This document shows positions 46,982 to 59,278 of a stretch of 64,000 nt of DNA, one piece after another. Origin of the DNA: Apostichopus japonicus (taxonomy: Eukaryota > Echinodermata > Holothuroidea > Aspidochirotida > Stichopodidae). Each line of letters opens with the position of its first letter. Within the stretch, counting starts at the first letter, position 1. The DNA lies in the NCBI RefSeq assembly GCF_037975245.1, contig NC_092571.1, forward strand, positions 19,616,917 to 19,680,916, in the 5' to 3' direction. A program made the position numbers and the translations under genes. The notes under the pieces were generated by a model. It saw only the letters and a list, made by a program, of their open reading frames with translations. It was not told the origin of the DNA and searched no databases.

Positions 46982-49900
46982 CAGAGCCGTATATAGAGAG
47001 AGTTTGGCCAACTGGCGATTTGTGACGTCACACGCAAACCATGGGCATCAAAATAGGTCCAGTTGTCGTTACCAGTTGCGCGAAACACGAAAAACACCAC
47101 ACACAATATATAGCAGCTTTGCACACTGTGCTCGTTGCGAACAAACGAAGCGACTCAGAATGTCAGATTTTGACAGGCATACGAGGAACAAAATGGATAT
47201 CAGGTAATGAATTAGAGTATGCGTTAGTTAATGACATTTACGTTTATCTTCACACCTGAAATGCATAGAATACTAGCTGAAAACCTGTCATTACACTTGT
47301 TTTATTTTACGCCTCATACTACTAGTCCTACTTTAGTCCAACTATAGCATCAGGCCTACATTAATAGATCCTTCAATTAAATAAAGTAGGCCTACACATA
47401 AAATGACAATTTATGCTTCACTGATCTTTCAGGTTTGCCAAAAAGTAGTTGTACCAGAGGTCATTGTATTAAACTCCAGAAGTTACATAGTAGGATTAAT
47501 ATTCGGCATAACTTTTTCTCTAAAGTCTAATACAACTTATACAAGGGTTGTGAATGGATTGAATGGTTTGCCTGAGAAGGTTGAATTGCAACTAGTGTGT
47601 ATGGGTTTAAGAATACTTTGGATGAGTACATTAAGCATTGTAATTGGGTATGACATTTGATGTCCTCGGTTTTATTCCTCTCATATAGCCTTAGGGTCCT
47701 TAATGGGGACTTGAATGTCTCTCCTGGTCTTTTTTTCTACTAAACTAAACTATATACTTGAGTGTAGGAGTTAGCAATAGTTGGGAGTCTGTGGGCAAAC
47801 CTAAGACTGATATTGTGGTGTTAATTTCTCAGGAATGTAGTACTAGGCTATAGTAGGTGCAACAGATTGAATGGGTCTGTCGAGAAAAAAAAACCCTGCA
47901 ACAACTGAATACTGGTGTATGTTGTAGCTTATGTATTTTCCATTAACATATATACTATACGGTCATGTCCTTAATGAGGTTTCATGGATCACACTGACAT
48001 AGTGTGCCTACTTGTCAGTGTTGTCAACTGAGCATAGGGCTGATGACATCATTCAGTTTGTTATTATGCAGACAGCAAATGGCCATAATGATAATTATTA
48101 ATTGTTACTTATTCTTCATACTGCCCTTACTGGCCTTACCTGAACAGTGATGTATAAAAATGCAAGAAGTCGTTAAGCTTTTCATTTAAGAATCGTCTCA
48201 GCCTGTCCTATTTCAAACATATGATTGGCAGGTTTACACGTTACATACTGTAGCTTATCAAAATGGAGCTGTTCTGTAAAGCAAGAAAATCACACATATG
48301 CATGCATACAAACACACTCATATATAACAATTTCTGAATATCTTTTCAGCTGCCCAATGGTACTGGAATGCAAGCTCTGTTGGGTGAAGTAAAAAACCCT
48401 CATTGTACTCTTTTATCATGGTCAGCGTACAGTAGCTGGAACCAGCAATGATGGTGATGTGGATTTGACAGTACCTAGACAAGAATTCAATAGCTGCTTT
48501 GTGTTGAAGTGGGTTCAACTTGCTCAAGGCCATGACAGGATGACGACTAGACATTAGGATGAATTATCTGTTGTAGAGCTCTATAAACCAGGCAGGTGTT
48601 AAAACATCCATTGGGTGACCCTCACAGTCTACCAGGCACTGCATCGCAGAAGCAAAATGAAGTGTGTGTGATACCTTCATCTTATGAGAGTGGAATGGTA
48701 TCAGTGTGGCCTCTGTCAATTTGGCTTCAAGTCTTTGTTTTCTTGAGAGCTGAGAAGATCTTTCAGTGGTTTCACACTGACCTATGTACTTGACAATTCA
48801 TGTGTATTTGCCAGCTCAGGAGGAAGCCAGATTTTAATTACATTAACCAATGCTGACTTTTTTTTGGACATGTGGTACATCTGCAAGGAGGTGAAGGAAG
48901 CAGTTGGAGTTGCATGGATGTGGAATCTTGTTGATAGTCTGGCAGTCTTATCCACAGATTATCCCAAAGCTTCTCCACATTGCCACATTCAGAACTTATT
49001 ACATTGATAAACTTGAAAATTGCAGGAATCTAACGAAGCACCCATCAAGGGAATTTGTTTGTATAATTATTGAAAGCTGTGACCTTCTGATGTGACAGAC
49101 TAATGTGAAATAAAGGGCAGTAGATTACCTTGTAAATGAACCTTGTTATTGTTTGATTGTATCTAATGTTTGCAAAATTTTAAGTTGCATGCTACCAATT
49201 GAAACATAATTCTTTCTCTATTAATAGGATATAAATACTTCTCCTTAAAGGGTGTGGAGACTCCCGCACAAAGAAACGTCTCATGCCGGTTATCTGACCT
49301 AGATTCGAATGCGGTGTAACAGAAGTGTTAGACACCACCATTGATCCCAGAAAATACACATACAGCTTGCTACCATCTGTAAATAGACATTAGTGTACAG
49401 TCAATACAAACATCACAGTCAATACCCACAACACAGTGCACATAGCAGCATGGACATCTCAGGTCTAGATAAAAGATAACAAGGTATCGGGTTTCATTAC
49501 TGTCTGCATTTTGTAGCGACACCAAAAAAACTTCACTTGCAAGCAACGGAAAGTAAACTTTTTCAGAGCGCGGCATGCGGTTTAGGGCAAGTCTTCAATA
49601 CCTTTAAATATACTGCATCGGTTGTTGTCACTTGATCATTTGCTTGTGTGTGAGCTAAACAGCTTAAATAATATGTAAAAAAATAATACAAACTTTCAAA
49701 TTGCCAGATATTTACTTGCTCAAAATCATCCAATCATGATTTGTTGCTATCCTTGAGTCCATTATTCAGATGATGAGGCAGATTCCCTTCGACTCTCCAT
49801 GATGAAGGTAAAACCTTATATCTAAACCAACTGCCATTGAGTGTCCATTTGAAAGTTTCAAACACACAAGTGCATTGATTAAAACAAAGACTTTATTGCT

Positions 49901-51152
49901 GTGGTTGCAGGAACTGGACTTCAGTCTAGAAGTCACTCACCAGGTTTGTCATTATCACAGTCTGCTAACTGTGGCTTTTTATGCTAGGAGTTTTTCTTCA
50001 GAGCACATGTCACCTTTGATTTGTAAAAAAAGTCCTGAAGTTCAGGGAGTTAAAATTTACTGTCTAAAGATAATTTAAAAAGGTTTTTTTTTAACTTCAA
50101 TCGTCAATGTGGGTGTCAATTAAGGGAATAAGGAGGTACTGATGCAACTTTGATAAATGATAGTTGACTGCATCCAAATTAAACCAAGGCCTAGGCTATA
50201 CTTTTGAAGAAGAAAAAAGTAGGCTGAATTCATGTTAGCCCAAAAAGGCTAGGCCAATGCTGACAATTAACACAAACCAAGATCATTTAACCATTTGGGC
50301 ACTTGTTTATGACATACTAAAAGGGTCTATATAATTAGGCCTGTATGTGTACACAACCCACAAGTTGCCAATGAGTATAGACCTAGCCTAACTAGTTTAG
50401 GCCTAGGCTACTTTGTTTTCCTTAGACCTAGTTTAATTGGGCCTTATACTGTGCCATATTATGTAATGTGCTATAACAGTTGTAGTAATAGCAAGAATGG
50501 TCCAGGTCTAACTAAGCCCAGGCTTAACTTATGCTTCGGGCTTAACTAAGGATTAGGGCTTTACGTGATGGCTAGCCCACCCTTTTACATAGAACTAAAA
50601 GTGATACTTTTTTAGGCTAGGCATACAATAACTAGGAATTAGGATAACTATATGTGCGACTGAAACTGCCATGCCTATGATTAGAAGAGCTGGCATAATG
50701 AAATCGAATTTGTGGATCGTAAAACGAGAGAGAATAGCCATGCATGTAATTACAGAAACCAGTCTGAACGTAAAATTCTCGCATTGCTTGTACATTACTC
50801 GTATTACACTAGGGCCTATGGCTAGTATGGGCCTAGGCTACAGACTTTTTTTTCATTAGATCTCCATCTTGTTCTTTCTACTTCCAAAAAATTCCTCTTC
50901 TTTTATGGTCAGTCGGATAATCAAACAACAATATCCATGTTCTGACCGATTGCAGCATCCCCAGCACCATTTCTTTCATAATTTCGTACTTTTTTCGTGT
51001 ACAAAACGATAGTCTATACACTGTGAGTATGCGTGTCGTCTGCTATAAAGTTTTCAAGTGGACCTATTTTACCACCCTGTGTGGGCGTTTTCCCTCTCGA
51101 CCAATCCAAATCGGTTACATGGTTGGCCAAACTCTCTCTATATACGGCTCTG
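46982..51152 (+). mobile_element. Large TIR element, unit 1 (forward)
   Basis: Begins CAGAGCCGTATATAGAGAGA and ends with its complement; the inverted ends share 31 bp. The 8-mer TTCAGCAC flanks both ends (46974-46981 and 51153-51160), as a target duplication would. Compared with units 2 and 3 it has lost about 420 bp near 50140. It contains a TTAA MITE (49249-49603). The 8-bp duplication and CAG..CTG ends fit hAT; P-type elements also make 8-bp duplications. No transposase reading frame was recognised. Orientation sign is arbitrary. Confidence 0.75.
49249..49603. mobile_element. TTAA-flanked MITE (family copy 2)
   Basis: 355 bp between TTAA at 49245-49248 and 49604-49607. Starts AGGGTGTGGAGACTCCCGC and ends AAGTCTTCAATACCT. 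Homologous to 14155-14843 and 58923-59278. Confidence 0.75.
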
Positions 51153-51160
51153 TTCAGCAC

Positions 51161-54100
51161 CAGAGCCGTATATAGCGAGAGTTTGGCCAACCATGTAACC
51201 GATTTGGATTGGTCGAGAGGGACAACGCCCACACAGGGTGGTAAAATAGGTCCACTTGAAAACTTTATAGCAGGCGACACGCATACTCACAGTGTATAGA
51301 CGATCGTCTGTGTACACGAAAAAGTACGAAATTATGTAAGAAATGGTGCTGGGGATGCTGCAATCGGTCAGAACATGGATTTTGTTGTTTGCTTTTCCGA
51401 CTGACCATGAAAGAAGAATTTTTGGAAGTAGAAAGAACAAGATGGAGATCTAATGAAAAAATCTGTGTAGCCTAGGCCCATAGCCATAGTAGTACTAGTA
51501 TAATACGAGTAATGTACAAGCAATGCGAGAATTTTACGTTCAGACTGGTTTTTAAATTTGTCATTACTTTCATGGTTATTCTCTCTCGTTTTACGATTCA
51601 CAAATTCGATTTCATTTTGCCAGCTCTCCTAATCATATGCATGGCAGTTTCAGTCGCATAAATAGCTATCCTAATTCCTAGCTATTGTATGCCTAGCCTA
51701 AAATGTATAACTTTTAGTTTAATGTAAAAGGGTGGGCTAGGCATAACGTAAAGCCCTAATCCTAAGTTAAGCCCGAAGTATAGGTTAGGCCTGGGCTTAG
51801 TTAGGCCTGGACCATTCTTGCTATTACTACAACTGTTATAGCACATAGCATAATATGGCACAGTATAAGGCCCAATTAAACTAGGCCTAAGGAAAACAAA
51901 GTAGCCTAGGCCTAAACTAGTTAGGCTAGGACTATACTCATTGGCTACTTGTGGGTTGTGTACACATACAGGCCTAATTATATAGACCCTTTTAGTATGC
52001 CATAAACAAGTGCCCAAATGGGCTTTGTTAATATTGGTTAAACGGTCTTGGTTTGAAATGTAAATTGTCAGCATTGGCCTAGCCTATTTAGGCTAACATG
52101 AATTCAGCCTAATTTTTTCTCCTTCTAGGCCTTGGTTTAATTTGGATGCAGTCAACTATCCTTTATCATAGTAGCAGGGGGCCTAGGCTACATTTCAAAG
52201 ATCACTAGGCCAAGGCTATGGTACTGGTAGCCTAGCCTTAGTTATGCTTATTGCAAAGACTACCCTACACTCTTGTCTTGGTCACTGAACTGTCTTAAGA
52301 GCCCTGTCACCACATGTTGATAAAGAAATGTTCAAAATATTGCGTAGGCCTAGCCTGGGCAATGCACGGTTTCGGTTGACTGTAAAAAAGCAAGACTTGA
52401 TCCGATTTGAAAATTCAGTGTTAACTGGTATTTTATTAAAAAGCAAAACTTTCTGTGCATTCCAATGAAATGCAAATTAAGAGGGGGGGGGGGGGGGTAT
52501 GATACACCTTTGAACACATTATAAATGCACTTATGACAGAAACTCATTGCATTACTGTCAGTAACTCCTTACTCCACTAATTGACACCCACATTGACCAT
52601 TGAAGTTAAAAGAAATCTTTAGACAGTAAATTACAACTCCCTGAAAATTTCAGGACTTTGTTTACAAATCAAAGGTATAATCAAAGATATATTTAACACT
52701 GATCAAGCTACTGGGATGAAGAAATTGAGAAAAGGGGCAGTACCAACCATTTCATGGACAGGCCTAACCCCAAAAAGCGAAGAGCCCCAAAGGATAGAAG
52801 CATGGTCCTTGATAAGGTTCAATTGGAATCAAGGAAGCAAATGCTGCTCATTGACCACCAATATGCTTCCCTATCACATAAAAGTCACAGTTAGAAGACT
52901 GTGATAAAGACGAACCTGGTGAGTGACTATTAGACTAATATCCAGTTCCTGCAACCACAGCAATTAAGTCTTTGTTTTAATCAATGCACTTGTGTGTTTG
53001 AAACTTTCAAATGGACACTCAGTTGCAGTTGGTTAAGATATAAGGTTTTACCTTCATCATGGAGAGTTGAGGGAAATCTGCCCCATCATCTGAATAATGG
53101 ACTCAAGGATAGCAACAAATCATGATTTGATAAAAATTTTGAGCAAGTAAATATCTGGCAATTTGAAAGTTTGTATTATTTTTTTACATATTATTTAAGC
53201 TGTTTAGCTTATATGAGTGTGTTTGTATGCATGCATATGTGTGATTTTCTTGCTTTACAGAACAGCTCCATTTTGATAAGCTATGTAACGTGGAAACCTG
53301 CCAATCATATGTTTGAAATAGGACAGGCTGAAACGATTCTTAAATGAAAAGCTTAACGACTTCTTGCATTTTTATACATCACTGTTCAGGTAAGGCCAGT
53401 AAGGGCAGTATGAAGAATAATTAACAATTAATAATTATCATTATGGCCATTTGCTGTCTGCATAATAACAAACTGAATGATGTCATCAGCCCTGTGCTCA
53501 GTTGACAACACTGACAAGTAGGCACACTATGTCAGTGTGATCCATGAAACCTTATTAAGGACATGACCGTATAGTATATATGTTAATGGAAAATACATAA
53601 GCTACAACATACACCAGTATTCAGTTTTTGTTGCAGGTTTTTTTTTTCTCGACAGACCCATTCAATCTGTTGCACCTACTATAGCCTAGTACTACATTCC
53701 TGAGAAATTAACACCACAATATCAGTCTTAGGTTTGCCCACAGACTCCCAACTATTGCTAACTCCTACACTCAAGTATATAGTTTAGTTTAGTAGAAAAA
53801 AAAAGACCAGGAGAGACATTCAAGTCCCCATTAAGGACCCTAAGGCTATATGAGAGGAATAAAACCGAGGACATCAAATGTCATACCCAATTACAATGCT
53901 TAATGTACTCATCCAAAGTATTCTTAAACCCATTCACACTACTTGCAATTCAACCTTCTCAGGCAAACCATTCCATCCATTCACAACCCTTGTATAAGTT
54001 GTATTGGACTTTAGAGAAAAAGTTATGCCGAATATTAATCCTACTATGTAACTTCTGGAGTTTAATACAATGACCTCTGGTCAACTACTTTTGGCAAACC

Positions 54101-54606
54101 TGAAAAGATCAGTGAAGCATAAATTGTCATTTTATGTGTAGGCCTACCTACTCTATTTAATTGAAGGATCTATTAATGTAGGCCTGATGCTATAGTTGTG
54201 CGTCTGTAATCTAGCCTAGCCAGGACTGTGATGTGTGCTTTTCGTTAGTATGACTAAAGTAGGACTAGTACTAGTAGTATGAGGCGTAAAAGTGTAATGA
54301 CAGGTTTTCAGCTAGTTTTCTGTGCATTTCAGGTGTGAAGATAAACGTAAATGTCATTAACTAACGCATACTCTAATTCATTACCTGATATCCATTTTGT
54401 TCCTCGTATGCCTGTCAAAATCTGACATTCTGAGTCGCTTCGTTTGTTCGCAACGAGTACAGTGTGCAAAGCTGCTATATATTGTGTGTGGTGTTTTTCG
54501 TGTTTCGCGCAACTGGTAACGACAACTGGACCTATTTTGATGCCCATGGTTTGCGTGTGACGTCAAAAATCGCCAGTTGGCCAAACTCTCTCTATATACG
54601 GCTCTG
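51161..54606 (-). mobile_element. Large TIR element, unit 2 (reverse)
   Basis: An inverted copy of unit 1, joined to it with only TTCAGCAC between the two TIRs. The right neighbour is again TTCAGCAC (54607-54614). It lacks about 1.3 kb found in unit 1 (48325-49645, including the MITE); the junction is near 53215. It retains the 420 bp missing from unit 1. One TIR base differs (TATAGCGAGAG). Confidence 0.75.
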
Positions 54607-55789
54607 TTCAGCACCAGAGCCGTATATAGAGAGAGTTTGGCCAACTGGCGATTTGTGACGTCACACGCAAACCATGGGGATCAAAATAGGTCCAGATGTC
54701 GTTACCAGTTGCGCGAAACACGAAAAACATCACACACGATAGTATATCAGCTTTGCACACTGTGCTCGTTGCGAACAAACGAAGCGACTCAGAATGTCAG
54801 ATTTTGAGAGGCATACGAGGAACAAAATGGATATCAGGTAATGAATTAGAGTATGCGTTAGTTAATGACATTTACGTTTATCTTCACACCTGAAATGCAT
54901 AGAAAACTAGCTGAAAACCTGTCATTACACTTGTTTATTTTACGCCTCATACTACGAGTCCTACTTTAGTCGTACAAACGAAAAGCACACATCACAGTCC
55001 TGGCTAGGCTAGATTACAGACGCACAACTATAGCATCAGGCTTACATTAATAGATCCTTCAATTAAATAGAGTAGGCCTACACATAAAATGACAATTTAT
55101 GCTTCACTGATCTTTTCAGGTTTGCCAAAAGTAGTTGACCAGAGGTCATTGTCTTAAACTCCAGAAGTTACAAAGTAGGATTAATATTCGGCATAACTTT
55201 TTCTCTATAAGTCTAATACAAGGGTTGTGAATGGATGGAATGGTTTGACTGAGAAGGCTGAATTGCAAGTAGTGTGAATGGGTTTAAGAATGCTTTGGAT
55301 GAGTACATTAAGCATTGTAATTGGGTATGACATTTGTGTCCTCGGTTTTATTCCTCTCATATAGCCTTAGGGTCCTTAATGGGGACTTGAGTGTCCCTCC
55401 TGGTCCTTTTTTCTACTAAACTAAACTATATACTTGAGTGTAGGAGTTAGCAATAGTTGGGAGTCTGTGGGCAAACCTAGGACTGATATTGTGGTGTTAA
55501 TTTCTCAGGAATGTAGTACTAGGCTATAGTAGGTGCAATAGATTGAATGGGTCTGTCGAGAAAAAAAAACCCTGCAACAACTGAATACTGGTGTATGTTG
55601 TAGCTTTTGTATTTTCCATTAACATATAAACTATACGGTCGTGTCCTTAATAAGGTTTCATGGATCACACTGACATAGTATGCCTACTTGTCAGTTCTTA
55701 TCTGTTGCAGAGCTCTATAAACCAGGCAGTTGTTAAAACATCCATTGGGCGACCCGCACAGTCTACCAGCCCTTACCGAAATGCCAGAT

Positions 55790-56765
55790 CTGGCTTTATA
55801 TCTGGTTTAATCTGGCCAGATCAAGTTTTATCTGGCCATATAAAGCCAGATATAACTGGATATAGAGTCAATCCAGATATGCAGATAAAGTTTTATCTGG
55901 CCATATAAAGCCAGATATGACTGGATAAAGAGCCAATCCAGATATGCAGATCAAGTTTTATCTGGCCATATAAAGCCAGATATAACTGGATATAGAGTCG
56001 ATCCAGATATGCAGATAAAGTTTTATCTGGCCATATAAAGCCAGATATAACTGGATATAGAGCCAATCCAGATATGCATATCAAGTTTTATCTGGCCATA
56101 TAAAGCCAGATATAACTGGATATAGAGTCAATCCAGATATGCAGATAAAGTTTTATCTGGCCATATAAAGCCAGATATAACTGGATATAGAGCCAATCCA
56201 GATATGCAGATAAAGTTTTATCTGGCCATATAAAGCCAGATATAACTGGATATAGAGTCAATCCAGATATGCAGATAAAGTTTTATCTGGCCATATAAAG
56301 CCAGATATAACTGGATACAGAGTCAATCCAGATATGCAGATAAAGTTTTATCTGGCCACATAAAGCCAGATATAACTGGATATAGAGCCAATCCAGATAT
56401 GCAGATAAAGTTTTATCTGGCCACATAAAGCCAGATATAACTGGATATAGAGTCAATCCAGATATGCAGATAAAGTTTTATCTGGCCACATAAAGCCAGA
56501 TATAACTGGATAAAGAGCCAATCCAGATATGCAGATAAAGTTTTATCTGGCCATATAAAGCCAGATATAACTGGATACAGAGTTGATCCAGATATGTAGA
56601 TAAAGTTTTATCTGGCCATATAAAGCCAGATATGACTGGATATAGAGTCAATCCAGATATGCAGATCAAGTTTTATCTGGCCATATAAAGCCAGATATAA
56701 CTGGATATAGAGTCAATCCAGATATGCAGATAAAGTTTTATCTGTCAATATAAAGTCAGGTATAA
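55790..56765. repeat. 65-bp tandem repeat, about 15 units
   Basis: Units contain TTTTATCTGGCCATATAAAG, CCAGATATAACTGGATATAG and AATCCAGATATGC in fixed order. Units differ at a few sites (GTCAA/GCCAA, ATATAAAG/ACATAAAG) in an alternating pattern, suggesting two-unit amplification. Minus-strand ORFs across it are repeat artefacts. Confidence 0.9.
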
Positions 56766-56824
56766 CTGGATATACATCATGTTTATCCAGTTATACTTGA
56801 CTTTATATTGACAGATAAAACTTT
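56732..56824. repeat. 41-bp inverted repeat hairpin
   Basis: Arms 56732-56772 and 56784-56824 pair with one mismatch around an 11-nt loop (TACATCATGTT). It closes the left 65-bp array. Confidence 0.88.
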
Positions 56825-57702
56825 AAGACTGTATGCTCTTACATAGTGTATTTTCATAGAGATTTACATTGCACTATATTGTGGTACTGCACTTTGCATA
56901 TATATTTCAATAGTAAATCACTTACAGTGTATACACTAAGTCAAAGGGGGAATATCTATCTCTATCTGGGTTGCTAGGCAACCACAGGGTCTTAGCTTGA
57001 AACAGGATGACTCAGAGGTTGATTAAGTGTGAAGGCCACTTTTGAACAATGGACATATGTGTTTTGATACTCTAGGAGTGAGATAGGAAAGGGAGCTATG
57101 TGTACACTAGTGTCCACATGGTAGGAGTAAAGAGAAGAAGGAAGTTTAACAGAAAGGATTGGTACATTAAGAAAAGGTGATGGAGATTCATAAATAATAT
57201 CCTATTGATGTCAGGACATTGGCAAAGGTTTCTATAGTAAACTGAACAGTCAGAAGTAAGGAAGAAGTTTTTGGAACGGATGGCAACAAGGAATATATTT
57301 TGGGACTGAACTTCGATACTGAATGGAACATATATCGCCCTCCTGGAACTTATTTATTAAAGCAAATATATTAAATAAAAGAATAGCACAACGCAATTTA
57401 GTATCAACATCTACAGGACCACAGACGAATAAAGAACTCAACCTTCAATTATTATTTTTGAACAGCAGTCATTTTATGACCATAGCAGTCGGATTAGGTA
57501 ACAGCAAGGAGCTTGCAGATTACATATTTCCACTTTGTTCCAATCCAGTTGAGTTCTAGAACACAGCTGTGTTTATATTTTGTGTGTGTCTTGCTCTCTG
57601 CATGGGTCTCCGTACCAGAACAGAGATAACTGATCACGCTGGAAAGTTAATATCAATGCTAGTCCAGTTTTGGCCACTTATTTCCTATTTGATTGACATT
57701 TT

Positions 57703-58160
57703 AGCCAGATATATTTTTTTATATCGGTCATATAAAAGTTTATCTGGATTTTCTTTATATCAACCAGATAAAGTTGTATCTGGCCCAGATATGGATGGCA
57801 AAAAAATTAGCCAGATAAACTTTTATATGGGCCATATAAAAGTTTATATGGATTTTCTTTATATCAACCAGATAAAGTTGTATCTGGCCCAGATATGGAT
57901 GCAATAACATTTAGCCAGATCAAATTTTATATGGGCCATATAAAAGTTTATCTGGATTTTCTTTATATCAACCAGATAAAGTTTTATCTGGCCCAGATAT
58001 GGATGCAATAAAATTTAACCAGATCAAATTTTATATGGGCCATATAAAACTTTATCTGGATTTTCTTTATATCAACCAGATAAAATTTTATCTGGCCCAG
58101 ATATGGATGTAATAAAATTTAACCAGATCAAATTTTATATGGGCCATATAAAACTTTATT
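57703..58160. repeat. 104-bp tandem repeat, about four units
   Basis: Units carry ATATGGATGCAATA, CCAGATCAAATTTTATATGG and CTTTATATCAACCAGATAAA. They share the CCAGAT/ATCTGG word with the left array, but have a different layout. Confidence 0.85.
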
Positions 58161-58922
58161 TAATATCAAGTTATATCTGCCCAATTTTTTATCTGGCCAG
58201 ATATAAATTCCAGATCTGCAGCAGATCTGGCCCAGATTGAAATTCCAGATCTGGGCCAGATCTGGATTTTTATATCTGGCCCAGATCTGGGATTTCGGTA
58301 AGGGAGGCACTGCATCGCAGAAGCAAATTGAAGTGTGTGATACCTTCATCTTATGAGAGTGGGATGGTGTAAGTGTGGCCTCTGTTTATTTGGCTTCAAG
58401 TCTTTGTTTTCTTGAAAGCTGAGACGATCTTTCAGTGGTTTCACACTGACCTTTGCACTTGACAATTCATGTGTATTTGCCAGCTCAGGAGGAAGCCAGA
58501 TTTTAATTACATTAACCAATGCTGACTTTTTTTGGACATGTGGTACATCTGCAAGAAGGTGCAGGAAGCCGTTGGAGTTGCATGGATGTGGAATCTTGTT
58601 GATAGTCTGGCAGTCTTATCCACAGATTATCCCAAAGCTTCTCCACATTGCCACATTCAGAACTTACTGTATTGCATTGAAAAACTTGAAAATTGCAGGA
58701 ATCTAACGAAGCACCCATCAAGGGATTTTGTTTGTATAATTATTGAAAGCTGTGACCTTCTGATGTGACAGATTAATGTGAAATATAGGGCAGTAGATTA
58801 CCTTGTAAATGAACCTTGTCATTTGTTTGATTGTATCTAATGTTTGCAAAATTTAAAGTTGCATGCTACCAATTGAAACATAATTCTTTCTCTGTTAATG
58901 GGATATAAATACTTCTCCTTAA

Positions 58923-59278
58923 AGGGTGTGAAGACTCCCGCACAAAGAAACGTCTCATGCCCGTTATCTGACCTAGTTTCGAATGAGGTGTAACAGAAGT
59001 GTTAGACACCACCATTGATCCCAGAAAATACACACACAGCTTGCTACCATCTGTAAATAGACATTAGTGTACAGTCAATACAAACATCACGGTCAATACC
59101 CACAACACAGTGCACATAGCAGCGTGGACATCTCAGGTCTAGATAAAAGATAACAAGGTATCAGGTTTCATTACTGTCTGCATTTTGTAGCGACACGAAA
59201 AAAAACTTCACTTGCAAGCAACGGAAAGTAAACTCTTTCAGAGCGTGACACACGGTTTAGGGCGAGTCTTCAATGCCT
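58923..59278. mobile_element. TTAA-flanked MITE (family copy 3)
   Basis: 356 bp between TTAA at 58919-58922 and 59279-59282. It is at the same site in unit 3 as copy 2 in unit 1, so it was present before the large element was copied. Confidence 0.75.

Larger units (their letters stand above)
55770..58304. mobile_element. 2.5-kb TIR insertion packed with ATCTGG/CCAGAT motif arrays
   Basis: Comparison with unit 1 (CTACCAGGCACTGC) gives an exact insertion with a 2-bp AG duplication. The ends are CCCTTACCGAAAT and ATTTCGGTAAGGG, extended by CCAGATCTGG on each side (23 of 24 positions match). The left subterminal part is a 65-bp tandem array (to about 56765), the right part a 104-bp tandem array (57703-58160), and both are built from CCAGATA/TATCTGG words. 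The centre (56825-57700) is unique, with no recognised transposase. I cannot assign a superfamily. Confidence 0.8.

Noticed and set aside
48318-49095. ORFs in unit 1 of the large TIR element (48318-48554, 48596-48793, 48904-49095) as possible transposase
   Set aside because: Short, on both strands, no catalytic or DNA-binding motif recognised; one is partly conserved in unit 3, but only as expected for copies of the same element.
51014-51299. Mirrored 88-codon ORFs on both strands
   Set aside because: They arise from the palindromic junction of two TIR elements; the same sequence is read in both directions.
55893-56669. Repeated 63-codon minus-strand ORFs
   Set aside because: Artefacts of the 65-bp tandem array inside the 2.5-kb insertion.
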